DNA of 64,000 bases, taken from positions 62,001 through 126,000 of the forward strand of contig JNKJ01000007.1 of the NCBI GenBank assembly GCA_000702025.1. Direction: 5' to 3'. Under the pieces are notes generated by a model. That model worked only from the letters and a program-made list of their open reading frames with translations. It was not told where the DNA came from and did not search any database. This document shows positions 34,753 through 43,181 of the stretch, piece after piece (the stretch's first letter is position 1; each line of letters starts with the position of its first letter). The DNA comes from Blautia schinkii DSM 10518. GTDB lineage: Bacteria > Bacillota > Clostridia > Lachnospirales > Lachnospiraceae. The position numbers and the translations under genes are program-made.

Positions 34753-35745
34753 ATGAAAAAGAGAACAATCAGTATCTTATTAACAGCAGCTGTTATCGCC
34801 TCCAGTCTTACAGTGGGAGCAGTCACCACCCATGCGGAAGCAGAAAAGAAGGACAAATATGTGATTGGTATGTCACAGTGTAATTTAGGCGAGCCCTGGC
34901 GTGTTGCCATGAATGACCAGATTGCAAGAGCGGCTGAGAAATATCCTGAGTTTGAGGTTGTATTTGCGGACGCGGCACAGGATAATTCCAAACAGATTGC
35001 GGATATTGAGAACTTTGTACAGATGGGCGTGGATCTGATCATCACCTCACCGAATGAGGCTACCCCACTTACAAACGCCGTAAGCGCAGCTTATGATGCA
35101 GGAATTCCGGTAATCCTCCTTGACAGAAAGATTGACGGAGACAAGTACACCCAGTTCATAGGTGCGGACAATGTGGATATGGGACGTCTGGCTGGAGAAT
35201 ATGTGGCAGACACCCTTCTTCCTGACGGTGGAAAAGTTTGTGAAATCAAGGGTCTTGAGGGAACCTCAGGCGGAATTGACAGAGACAATGGTTTCCGCGA
35301 GGGCATTAAGAAAAATCCAAAGGTTGAGATTATTGCTGCAAATAACGCGGACTGGCTGCGTGAGAAAGCAATCACTGTAGCGGAAGAAATGCTGCAGACA
35401 AACGACGAGATCGACCTTTTCCTGGCTTTGAATGACCCTATGGCAGAGGGTGCTTACATTGCAGCTAAAAATGCAGGAAGAGAGCAAGACATTCTTTTCA
35501 TCGGCTTTGACGGACTGCCTACACCTGACGGCGGCATCCGCAGTGTGATTGACGGCAGACTGAGCATGACCCAGGTTTATCCTACCGGCGGCGCAGAGGC
35601 TATTGAGAGTGCATATCAGCTTCTTGTAGAAGGAAAAGAACTGGAAAAGACCATTACTCTGACATCAGAAATCGTTATCCCTGACAATGCACAGGAATTG
35701 TTAGAGAAATATGGCGGCGCTACAGAGGATACCGCAGAAGAATAA
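34753..35745 (+). CDS. Sugar-binding protein of the third importer (YtfQ-like)
   Basis: A 330-residue class I binding protein. The signal peptide ends near THA (about residue 27) and lacks a lipobox cysteine. Segments FADAAQDNSKQIADIENFVQMGVD, GADNVDMGRLAGEY and KGLEGTSGGIDRDNGFREGI match the layout of furanose-binding proteins such as YtfQ (galactofuranose). The start is ATG 34753; an upstream in-frame ATG at 34660 covers the spacer hairpin and lacks a signal sequence. It is last in the operon, ahead of a strong terminator. A paralogue with a lipid anchor is encoded at 39167 beside a two-component system. Confidence 0.88.
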   Translation: MKKRTISILLTAAVIASSLTVGAVTTHAEAEKKDKYVIGMSQCNLGEPWRVAMNDQIARAAEKYPEFEVVFADAAQDNSKQIADIENFVQMGVDLIITSPNEATPLTNAVSAAYDAGIPVILLDRKIDGDKYTQFIGADNVDMGRLAGEYVADTLLPDGGKVCEIKGLEGTSGGIDRDNGFREGIKKNPKVEIIAANNADWLREKAITVAEEMLQTNDEIDLFLALNDPMAEGAYIAAKNAGREQDILFIGFDGLPTPDGGIRSVIDGRLSMTQVYPTGGAEAIESAYQLLVEGKELEKTITLTSEIVIPDNAQELLEKYGGATEDTAEE

Positions 35746-35763
35746 ATATCCGGCTGTGAACTA

Positions 35764-35799
35764 TACAAAAAAGGGCTGCATGAGCAGTCCTTTTTTGTA
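35764..35799 (+). terminator. Terminator of the third importer operon
   Basis: Stem TACAAAAAAGGGCTGC with GCAGTCCTTTTTTGTA (one G-U) around loop ATGA. It can work in both directions. Confidence 0.92.
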
Positions 35800-35861
35800 C
35801 CATAGAAGATTACTCCAATTTGTTCCAATCAATCTGTTCTGATGGAAAGGAAATCAATCTC

Positions 35862-35898
35862 CTATGATAGAAGAACGCTCCGGAGGATGTACACAATG
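35862..35898. repeat. Dispersed intergenic element, copy 1
   Basis: 37 bases matching 43137-43173 at 29 positions, including CTATGATA, CTCCGG, GGATG and CACAATG in the same order and spacing. A palindrome GTACAC-AAT-GTGTAC overlaps its end in this copy only. Confidence 0.6.
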
Positions 35899-35939
35899 TG
35901 TACCGGTCCGAACGGATAAATGGGCACTGCGGGCATTCG

Positions 35940-35968
35940 TTGACAAGCCGGGGTGGATAACATATGAT
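35940..35968 (+). promoter_or_regulatory. Promoter of the kinase-regulator-lipoprotein operon
   Basis: TTGACA (35940-35945), 17-bp spacer, TATGAT (35963-35968). The leader is about 170 bases and contains the 14-bp repeat array. Confidence 0.75.
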
Positions 35969-36041
35969 AGAAACCGGATATGCCTGCCGGAGCAGACGCC
36001 AGCAATATTATGAATGGCTGGTTATTAGGTAGTTAATGCTG

Positions 36042-36139
36042 GGCAACTGATGATGGGCAGCTAATTACAGGCAACTGAAGATAGGCAGCTAATTACGGGC
36101 AGGTAATTATGGACAGCTAATTGCGGACAGAGACGGGAG
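36042..36139 (+). repeat. Seven 14-bp tandem repeats before the kinase gene
   Basis: Units of the form GGCA(A/G)CT(G/A)A(T/A)... start at 36042, 36056, 36070, 36084, 36098, 36112 and 36126. The last one provides the GGGAG ribosome site, and the ATG follows three bases after the array. Confidence 0.88.
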
Positions 36140-36142
36140 ACA

Positions 36143-37939
36143 ATGGGGACAGACATGCTTGAGAGATTAAAGAGAAATTTTAAGCCGGAAAACATGATGT
36201 TCAAAATGGTCATTTTGAACTGCGGTATTCTTTTGCTGGTGACGCTTGTCGTGACGATAACCGGGAATGTCATATACCAGAATTCCATTGAGGAGCACTC
36301 CTTTGCCAATACCATGGAGATACAGAATCAGGTGCTTAAATCTCTGGACCTGATCTTTAAGGATGTGTCTGATAACGTGGATTTACTTGGAAAAGATCCG
36401 GCTATGCAGGCATACCTTAAGGTGGATGAACAGCGGGACCAGGCGCAGCGCGTTCTGATGGAAGGCAGGGTACGTAATCTTCTCCTGCGTTTAACTAATA
36501 CATATGAGGATTACCTCAACATCGTCGTGGCCAGTGAGAACGGGCAGTATTTATCTAATGATTCCTACCGTATTCAAAAAATCCCGTTAAGTCGTGAGAG
36601 CTGGTATCAGGAGGCGATGGATGCAGGGGGCGGTCTTGTGTTAAGCAGTACCAGCTTTGGCCGTAATTTAAAGTCCTGGAGAAATTACAGTACGGACAGT
36701 TATGTGAGCGCGGCACAGATGATCTGCGACACAGACACACAGGAACCGGTAGGTGTAATTCTCGTTGATCTGGACATCCGCAGTATCCAGAACCTGGTAG
36801 AGGATATCACCATGGGGCAGACAGGGTTTGGCTATATCCAGGACAGCCGCGGCAAGGTCATCTATGCGCCGAAAAATAAGATTGTTTACCGCATGAACCC
36901 GGAGTGGTTTACAGACAGCGACAGCGGGCAGGTGCGCTGCAGGATTGGCGGACAGATGTATAATGTGATTTACAGTCATTCCTCCTATACAGACCTGACG
37001 GCTGTGGGCGTTTTTGACTGGGGAAAAACCATTGAGGGAGTGGGTCAGGTCCGCAAAGCCTCCGTATTGATCGCGGTTGTGATCTCCGTGTTTGCTATTT
37101 TCTGCTCGGTTGCTTTTTCCATATCCTTTACAAAGCCCATATCAAAGCTATCCAGGCTTATGAAGCGTGCACAGACAGGTGACCTCACGGTGCATTTCGA
37201 TAATCATTATAAAGGAGAGATTGGTCAGCTTGGAGAGGCTTTTAACTCTATGGTTGATAAGATCAATGAGCTACTTGACCTTGTGTATCGGGAGCAGAAG
37301 GATAAACGGGAAGCAGAGCTTAAGATTCTTCATGAACAGATCAAACCCCATTTTCTGTACAACACCCTGGATACGATCCAATGGATGGCAAAGACTTATC
37401 ATGCTATGGATATTGTGGAGATTGTGCTTGCGCTTTCAAACTTTTTCCGGATAAGCCTGAGTCAGGGGAAGGAATATATCACGCTCAAGCAGGAGGTAGC
37501 GATGGTGAAAAGCTATCTGGATATCCAGAAATTCCGTTATGAGGATCTTTTTGAGTATGAGACAGAGTTTGATGAAAGGATTTTGAAGTGTGAGGTGCTT
37601 AAGCTTTCTCTGCAGCCGTTAGTGGAGAATGCACTTTACCATGGCATTAAGGAATGCGAGAGGGAGCGGGGGACTATCTGGGTGAAGGGCTTTTTAGAAA
37701 GTGAGAATGTTATAGTGCTGCAGGTCGAAGATAATGGGGACGGCATGAGTGATGAATTCATGGAACAGATTAACATGTGGCTGGATGAGAAGGAGCGGGG
37801 AAATGATGTACAGGCTTTTGCCATCCTAAATGTGAATGACAGGATAAAGATTGCCTACGGCGAAGAATTCGGACTGCACTATATGCAGCGGCCGGGAGGA
37901 GGCACCATTGCACAGATTAGGATTAAGCAGGTGAGATAG
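36143..37939 (+). CDS. YesM-type sensor histidine kinase
   Basis: 598 residues. TM1 spans about 27-46, then an extracellular dCache-like sensor domain (about 50-300), TM2 about 305-328, HAMP about 329-380, and a His-kinase domain with His403 in QIKPHFLYNTLD. The ATPase domain shows LQPLVENALYHGI and VEDNGDGM. The family normally senses sugars or oligosaccharides and controls ABC importers through an AraC-type regulator. Start ATG 36143 follows GGGAG; ATG 36155 is possible. The next two genes (regulator and lipoprotein) follow closely, and the third importer operon lies upstream. Confidence 0.92.
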   Translation: MGTDMLERLKRNFKPENMMFKMVILNCGILLLVTLVVTITGNVIYQNSIEEHSFANTMEIQNQVLKSLDLIFKDVSDNVDLLGKDPAMQAYLKVDEQRDQAQRVLMEGRVRNLLLRLTNTYEDYLNIVVASENGQYLSNDSYRIQKIPLSRESWYQEAMDAGGGLVLSSTSFGRNLKSWRNYSTDSYVSAAQMICDTDTQEPVGVILVDLDIRSIQNLVEDITMGQTGFGYIQDSRGKVIYAPKNKIVYRMNPEWFTDSDSGQVRCRIGGQMYNVIYSHSSYTDLTAVGVFDWGKTIEGVGQVRKASVLIAVVISVFAIFCSVAFSISFTKPISKLSRLMKRAQTGDLTVHFDNHYKGEIGQLGEAFNSMVDKINELLDLVYREQKDKREAELKILHEQIKPHFLYNTLDTIQWMAKTYHAMDIVEIVLALSNFFRISLSQGKEYITLKQEVAMVKSYLDIQKFRYEDLFEYETEFDERILKCEVLKLSLQPLVENALYHGIKECERERGTIWVKGFLESENVIVLQVEDNGDGMSDEFMEQINMWLDEKERGNDVQAFAILNVNDRIKIAYGEEFGLHYMQRPGGGTIAQIRIKQVR

Positions 37940-37947
37940 GAGGGCTT

Positions 37948-39150
37948 ATGTGGAAAGTATTGATTGCAGATGACGAACCCAAAATCCGCAAGGGCCTGAG
38001 ATGCACATTGGAAACCTTCGGGCTTCCTCTTGTGGTGTGTGCAGAGGCTAAGAACGGGCTGGAGGCTTTAGAGAAAACAAGAGAATTTAAGCCGGACATT
38101 CTGATGGTAGATATCTGTATGCCGAAGCTCAGCGGCATTAAGTTTCTGGAAGAAATTAAAAAACTGGGATTTGACGGTAAAATGATCATTATCTCGGGAT
38201 TTAATGAATTTTCCTATGCAAAACAGGCCATCAGCCTGGGAGTATCCAATTATCTGCTCAAGCCTATTGCCGAAGAGGAATTGTATACCGTGGTTTCAGA
38301 TATCATTGAAGAATTGAGAGAGACACAGAAATCCCGGAAATTCGTGGAGCTGATGCGTCAGCAGATCCGGCAGAATGAGCTGTATCTCAGGGATGTGTTT
38401 TTCAATGACTGGCTGGACGGCAATCTTTCCCCCACAGAATGGCAGGAGCAGATGGAGATTCTCGGGATGGAGATACCGAACACGGTGACGGTGATTCTGG
38501 TATCTGTGCAGGCGGACTATGCAGGTAGGATGACAGGCGGGGCGCTGCCCGAGGAACTTTACAAGATGACCTTGGAAAAGCTTGTGCGGGATCTTCTGGG
38601 GGAGTATAAGCCTGTGTATGTATTTATGAACCGCTATCAGGATGTGGTGGGGATTATGGGAGGATGCCGGGAAGAGATAGACAGGCTTCACGGCCGTGTG
38701 CTTTCAGAAATGGAAAAGCTGGTCGGGGGGCAGTGCTGTGTGCAGATACGAAATTGTCTGCAGAAAGAACTGCCGGGAATTTATGAGATTATGCGTACCC
38801 ATGCCCGAAAGATTCTGGAGTGCAGGCCGATTGTGCTGGAGGCAAGGAAATATATCTATGCACATTATGAGGAACGCGACTTGGACCTTACACAGGTGGC
38901 AAATGCGATTGGGTGTAATTCTTCCTATCTCAGCCGCATGATGAAGCAGGAGCTTGGCATTTCTTTTAAGGATTTTTTGACAAATCTGCGTATCGGTAAG
39001 GCAATCCAGCTTATGAAGGATAACAGATTGTCTCTGAATCAGATTGCAGGGATGGTGGGATACAGCAACCAACATTATTTTTCGGCAGCGTTTAAAAACT
39101 GTCAGGGTGTATCTCCTTCGGAATTTCGGAGAAATCTCACTCAAGACTAA
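37948..39150 (+). CDS. YesN-type AraC-family response regulator
   Basis: 400 residues. The receiver domain has DDE near residues 8-10, phospho-acceptor Asp55 (ILMVDICMP) and Lys near 105 (LLKP). A linker region follows, then a C-terminal AraC DNA-binding domain with two helix-turn-helix units (LTQVANAIGCNSSYLSRMMK and LNQIAGMVGYSNQHYFSAAF). The start is ATG 37948, nine bases after the kinase stop. It is the partner of the YesM-type kinase and the likely activator of the importer at 32149, whose promoter lacks a -35 box. Confidence 0.92.
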   Translation: MWKVLIADDEPKIRKGLRCTLETFGLPLVVCAEAKNGLEALEKTREFKPDILMVDICMPKLSGIKFLEEIKKLGFDGKMIIISGFNEFSYAKQAISLGVSNYLLKPIAEEELYTVVSDIIEELRETQKSRKFVELMRQQIRQNELYLRDVFFNDWLDGNLSPTEWQEQMEILGMEIPNTVTVILVSVQADYAGRMTGGALPEELYKMTLEKLVRDLLGEYKPVYVFMNRYQDVVGIMGGCREEIDRLHGRVLSEMEKLVGGQCCVQIRNCLQKELPGIYEIMRTHARKILECRPIVLEARKYIYAHYEERDLDLTQVANAIGCNSSYLSRMMKQELGISFKDFLTNLRIGKAIQLMKDNRLSLNQIAGMVGYSNQHYFSAAFKNCQGVSPSEFRRNLTQD

Positions 39151-39166
39151 AAGGAGGCAGAAGAGT

Positions 39167-40087
39167 ATGGGCAAAAGGAAATGGCTTATAAAAGTGTTCG
39201 TCTGCTTCTGTGCACTGTTTTTCTCCGGGTGTGCATCTGGAGAAGAGGTGCGTACGGATGGATATAAATATGTCATAGGGGTGAGTTTGACGAATGTGGT
39301 GGAACCCTGGCTCAATAATCTGGTTCAGGTGATGTCCGCTAAGGTGGAGAACGGCAAGGACGTAAATTTGATATTCCGGGATGCAGCGGGAAATGCGGAT
39401 AAGCAGGTTGAGGATATCCGGGCATTGATGGAATGTGGGATCGATCTGCTGATCCTCTCACCGGATGGCAGCGGCGCACTCGACGGCATCATGGAGGAAG
39501 TTTACCAGGAAATCCCGATTGTCGTGGTCGGTGTGGAACCGGAGACAGAGGCGTACACGACCGTGATACAGGCTGATGACGAAGGGATTGGAAGAATGGC
39601 GGGTAATTACATTCTGGAAAACTTCTATGAACCAGGGAAAAAGGTGGTAGTGCTCGAGGGTGTGGACGGTTCGCCTATTTCCAGCAAGCGGCTGAAGGGG
39701 TTCCGGGACACTGTGGACGGACGGATTCCACAGGAAGAAATCACGTATCATTACGGAGACTGGCTGAGGGATGTGGCGGAGCTTCGGATGAAGGATTATC
39801 TGGTGGTGAATGATAAGGCAGATATTATTTTTGCGTTTAATGATGAGATGGCTTACGGTGCTTATCTTGCGTGTGAGCAGCTCAGGGTACGGGATACCAT
39901 CAGTTTTATCGGTGTGGACGGTTTTGAGGGGGAGATTGCAGGATTGAACCTGGTAGAAAAGGGCGTCCTTGATGCGACCATACAAAGCCCGGATTTCGGA
40001 GCACTGGCGTATGACACTTCATTGGAGATTCTGAAAGGAAATAAGGTGGATAGGAATATTACTGTAGTGCCGCAGATAATTTCTTGA
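39167..40087 (+). CDS. Sugar-binding lipoprotein of the sensor operon (XylFII-like)
   Basis: A 306-residue class I binding protein with a real lipobox (FFSGC, Cys22), so it is anchored to the membrane. It is a diverged paralogue of the transporter binding protein at 34753: VIGVSLTNVVEPWLNN, FRDAAGNADKQVEDI and QADDEGIGRMAGNY line up with that protein. Its gene is last in the kinase-regulator operon, not in the transport operon. In Clostridium the XylFII-LytS pair works this way: a binding protein presents the sugar to the kinase. The same role is inferred here. The start is ATG 39167 behind AAGGAGG. The stop lies in a 19-bp repeat. Confidence 0.85.
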   Translation: MGKRKWLIKVFVCFCALFFSGCASGEEVRTDGYKYVIGVSLTNVVEPWLNNLVQVMSAKVENGKDVNLIFRDAAGNADKQVEDIRALMECGIDLLILSPDGSGALDGIMEEVYQEIPIVVVGVEPETEAYTTVIQADDEGIGRMAGNYILENFYEPGKKVVVLEGVDGSPISSKRLKGFRDTVDGRIPQEEITYHYGDWLRDVAELRMKDYLVVNDKADIIFAFNDEMAYGAYLACEQLRVRDTISFIGVDGFEGEIAGLNLVEKGVLDATIQSPDFGALAYDTSLEILKGNKVDRNITVVPQIIS

Positions 40088-40109
40088 ATTGCAGATAATT
40101 TCCTGAATT
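40072..40109 (+). repeat. Two 19-bp tandem repeats across the lipoprotein stop
   Basis: GCAGATAATTTC(T/C)TGAATT at 40072-40090 and 40091-40109. The TGA at 40085-40087 in unit 1 is the stop codon, and TGA is also kept in unit 2. Confidence 0.9.
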
Positions 40110-40114
40110 TTTAA

Positions 40115-40149
40115 TAAGCCGCAGGAAGCACGCGCTCCGCTGCGGCTTA
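40115..40149 (+). terminator. Probable terminator of the sensor operon
   Basis: Perfect 10-bp stem TAAGCCGCAG/CTGCGGCTTA with a 15-base GC-rich loop. There is no T tract after it, so efficiency is uncertain. Confidence 0.5.
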
Positions 40150-40289
40150 AACTATGCCGGAAAGCCATTTTTTGTGCAGAAGATTTCTATGTATAGGCGG
40201 TCTGCCTTGATATTTGGACAATATATATAAAAACTAGAGGCCAGAAGTGTGCATAATTTACAAACATTAAATGCCTACACTCTTCATTA

Positions 40290-40359
40290 TTGACAATATC
40301 CGACAAGGAACATATAATTAGCCTATAAATTGGTTCTACCAATGAACCAATGAACCAAT
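40290..40359 (+). promoter_or_regulatory. Promoter with FadR/GntR-type operator
   Basis: A consensus promoter TTGACA (40290-40295), 17-bp spacer, TATAAT (40313-40318). ATTGGTTCTACCAAT (40329-40343) matches the TGGT-N3-ACCA pattern of FadR-type GntR repressors and lies at the transcription start. Two GAACCAAT copies follow (40344-40359) and extend the dyad with the ATTGGTTC half. Confidence 0.8.
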
Positions 40360-40381
40360 ATATGGAAATGGGAGGAGCGAC

Positions 40382-41551
40382 ATGACAGATCGGAAAGATT
40401 TGCTGGCTATGACGCATGTGGGGGAGGAGCCCTCGAAGTATATGAAAGCGGTGACACCACCGATTTTTATGAATTCACTTCATGTGTTTGATTCAGTGGA
40501 GGATTATTTTTCAGTTGATATTTTTAAGGATGAATATTATTATGGCAGAGCATCCAACCCCACGGTGAGCATTCTCGAAAAGAAGCTGGCAGCGCTGGAG
40601 CACGGCAGCAGAGCTGTTGTTTTTTCAGCGGGAATGGCAGCCTGTGCAGCGGCAATCCTGGCTGTTTGCAAGACAGGCAGCCATATTATATGTATGCGTG
40701 AGAGCTACGGGCCTGTGCAGCATCTGCTGAATGATTTCCTGGCGGACAAGATGGAGATCAGTGTTACGTATGTGGAGGGCACACAGCTTGAAGATTTCCG
40801 TGAGGCAATCCGCCCGGAGACAGATATGATCATTCTGGAAAGTCCGTCCACACTGGTATTCTCGGTAGTGGATCTGGAAGGTGTGGCCAAGCTTGCGCGT
40901 GAGCATGGTATCAAGACATACATTGACAATACCTACTGTACCCCTCTGTTCCAGAAGCCCCTGGATATGGGAATCGATCTGGTCATGCACACCATGACGA
41001 AATATATCGGCGGACACAGTGACTTGATCGGAGGCGTGCTTATCTCAAAAGATGAGGAATTTATGGAGAAGATTATGGTCCAGAGAGACTGGTTCGGCGG
41101 CGTGCTGGGGCCTATGGAGGCATGGCTTGCAATCCGCGGACTTCGGACACTGGATGTACGTATGCAGCGTCATCATGAGACAGCGATGAAGGTGGCCGAA
41201 TATCTGGAGAACCATCCGAAGGTAAAACGTGTATTTTATACCGGACTTAAATCCCACCCTCAGTATGAGCTTGCTCGTAAGCAGCAGAAGGGCGAATGCG
41301 GCCTCATGAGTATTGAGATTGACGGAACAGCGGAGGAGGCTGCGAAATTTGTGGACAGCCTGAAGCTTTTTGGAAGAGGCTGCTCCTGGGGTGGATTCGA
41401 GAGCCTGGCAATTGCCTATACGTATAACTGGAGCGAAGAAGAGCAGGCTTTCCACAATTTAAACAGAAGCATTGTACGGCTGCACTGTGGCCTGGAAGGA
41501 ACTGAGAACCTGATTGAGGACCTCGCACAGGCCCTGGACAAAATTAGCTGA
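40382..41551 (+). CDS. Cys/Met-metabolism PLP enzyme (C-S lyase or gamma-lyase)
   Basis: A 389-residue enzyme of the MetB/MetC/methionine gamma-lyase family. PLP Lys207 is in HTMTKYIGGHSD, the ring-stacking Tyr/Arg pair is YYYGRASNPT (about 53-61), and Asp182 is in YIDNTYCTP. It should cleave or form C-S bonds of cysteine, cystathionine or methionine; family sorting by eye is not reliable. It starts behind GGAGG and is followed after 12 bases by an NhaC-type transporter. The operon is probably repressed by the GntR regulator at 43182. Next door is a methylthioribose operon, so sulfur metabolism is a shared theme. Confidence 0.88.
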   Translation: MTDRKDLLAMTHVGEEPSKYMKAVTPPIFMNSLHVFDSVEDYFSVDIFKDEYYYGRASNPTVSILEKKLAALEHGSRAVVFSAGMAACAAAILAVCKTGSHIICMRESYGPVQHLLNDFLADKMEISVTYVEGTQLEDFREAIRPETDMIILESPSTLVFSVVDLEGVAKLAREHGIKTYIDNTYCTPLFQKPLDMGIDLVMHTMTKYIGGHSDLIGGVLISKDEEFMEKIMVQRDWFGGVLGPMEAWLAIRGLRTLDVRMQRHHETAMKVAEYLENHPKVKRVFYTGLKSHPQYELARKQQKGECGLMSIEIDGTAEEAAKFVDSLKLFGRGCSWGGFESLAIAYTYNWSEEEQAFHNLNRSIVRLHCGLEGTENLIEDLAQALDKIS

Positions 41552-41563
41552 CAGAGGTGGACT

Positions 41564-43051
41564 ATGGAGAAGAGTAACGAAAAAACGATTAAAAAACCGG
41601 GCCTGGGCCTTGCGGTGCTGCCGCTGGCATTTATGTTCGTTGTATTATTTACAGGACTGATCATTTACAGCGTGGATATTAAGATACTGCTGCTCATATG
41701 TGCGGCATTTACCATTATTCTTTCCCTTGTTCTGGGGCATACCTGGAAAGAGGTGGAGGATGAGATTGTAGCAAAGCTTGCCAAGGCCTTTCCGGCAATC
41801 ATGATCCTGATTACTGTGGGGTTGATGATCGGTGCCTGGATTGTAAGCGGAACCATTCCGTTTTTAGTGTACATAGGACTTCAGATCATCAGTCCGAAAT
41901 TTATTATTGTGACTTCCTTTTTGGTGACGGTAATTCTTTCTGTAAGTACAGGTACCTCCTGGGGAGCTGCGGGAACTGTGGGAGCGGCATTGATGAGTGT
42001 GGCCGCGGGCATGGGAGCGCCTCTTCCGGCGGTGGCGGGAGCGATTGTGGCGGGCGCATATTTCGGTGATAAAATGTCACCTCTTTCAGACAGCACCAAT
42101 ATGTCTGCGATTGCTACAAATACAAATCTCTACAAGCACATCGGCCATATGTTCTACACGACTGTGCCGGGGCTTATCGTGAGCTGTGTGGTTTATATTA
42201 TCGCGGGAATGTCCTTTGCAAGTAGCGGCGAAATCGGGCAGGTGGATGCAATCATAGAAACTTTGGCAGAGCTTTTTAACCTCAGTATGCCGGTTGGACT
42301 GCTGCTGCTGATTCCTCCGGTGATCGTGGTCATCGGTTCTCTTAAGAAAAAGCCGACCATCCCGGTTATGATGATTTCCTCTGCAGTGGCGGTTTTGATT
42401 GCATTGACGATTCAGGGCTTTTCCTTTGAAACCTGTGCGACCAGTATGGTAAGCGGCTTTAAGATGGAGATGTTCGTAAGTCCGGGAGTGGATTTAAACA
42501 GCATTGTACAGGAGGTTCCGAACCTTCTTCAGAGAGGCGGAATGAGCTCTATGATGAATACGGCTCTGATGGCGTTCTGTGCCTTTGGTTTTATCGGCGC
42601 ACTGACGGTTTCGGGGTGTTTGGAAGTGATTCTTTCACATATTATGAAATACGTACATAGTACAGGCCAGCTAATTACAACCACGGCTATTTTAGGCGTG
42701 ATCATTATTACGGTAATCGGTGAAGCGTCTGTCACCTTCCTGATGATCGGCGGATTGTTTAAGGATGAATATGTTAAGAGGGGATTGGAGACAAAGAATC
42801 TTTCCCGTACCCTGGAGGACAGTATCACCGTTGTCGAGCCTCTTGTGCCCTGGTCTCTGGCAGGCGTGTATATGAGCTCTACGCTGGGCGTGTCTACCGC
42901 ACAGTATGCTCCCTGGGCTTGTCTGTGCTATACAGGCGTAATCTTTGCAATCATCTGGGGCTTTACCGGATTTGGTATCGCTAAGATTAAGAAAAATGGG
43001 GACAACTACGAGGATTACGTAGCATTAACAGGGAAAGAAATTACAGAATAG
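41564..43051 (+). CDS. NhaC-family Na+/H+ antiporter-like transporter
   Basis: A 495-residue protein with about twelve membrane helices in the NhaC pattern (GTSWGAAGTVGAALMSVAAGMG, AYFGDKMSPLSDSTN, then SITVVEPLVPWSLAGVYMSSTLGV). NhaC relatives include both Na+/H+ antiporters and carriers that exchange organic acids or amino acids. Placement in one operon with a Cys/Met lyase suggests uptake of the sulfur amino acid or export of a product, an inference only. The start is ATG 41564, and the operon ends with a strong hairpin. Confidence 0.9.
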   Translation: MEKSNEKTIKKPGLGLAVLPLAFMFVVLFTGLIIYSVDIKILLLICAAFTIILSLVLGHTWKEVEDEIVAKLAKAFPAIMILITVGLMIGAWIVSGTIPFLVYIGLQIISPKFIIVTSFLVTVILSVSTGTSWGAAGTVGAALMSVAAGMGAPLPAVAGAIVAGAYFGDKMSPLSDSTNMSAIATNTNLYKHIGHMFYTTVPGLIVSCVVYIIAGMSFASSGEIGQVDAIIETLAELFNLSMPVGLLLLIPPVIVVIGSLKKKPTIPVMMISSAVAVLIALTIQGFSFETCATSMVSGFKMEMFVSPGVDLNSIVQEVPNLLQRGGMSSMMNTALMAFCAFGFIGALTVSGCLEVILSHIMKYVHSTGQLITTTAILGVIIITVIGEASVTFLMIGGLFKDEYVKRGLETKNLSRTLEDSITVVEPLVPWSLAGVYMSSTLGVSTAQYAPWACLCYTGVIFAIIWGFTGFGIAKIKKNGDNYEDYVALTGKEITE

Positions 43052-43067
43052 TTATAGTTAAATAAGG

Positions 43068-43115
43068 AAAGCGCACCAGCAGTGCCGTTTAAACGGATAC
43101 TGCAGGTGCGCTTTT
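43068..43115. terminator. Strong hairpin between convergent genes
   Basis: Stem AAAGCGCACC/GGTGCGCTTT with an inner GCAGT/ACTGC and CCGTTTAAACGG. T tract on the plus side; usable for both the NhaC operon and the GntR gene. Confidence 0.88.
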
Positions 43116-43136
43116 TGTATCGCAGTAATAAATTTT

Positions 43137-43173
43137 CTATGATACCGAAACACTCCGGGGGATGCGCACAATG
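43137..43173. repeat. Dispersed intergenic element, copy 2
   Basis: Second copy of the element at 35862-35898, also just after a terminator. Here TTGTAT (43115-43120) lies 17 bp before TATGAT (43138-43143), so the copy may act as a plus-strand promoter reading antisense into the GntR gene. Confidence 0.55.
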
Positions 43174-43181
43174 CCCAGAGG

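Noticed and set aside
36042..36139. Regular 14-bp repeats considered as a CRISPR array
   Set aside because: Units are contiguous with no unique spacers, and no cas gene is present.
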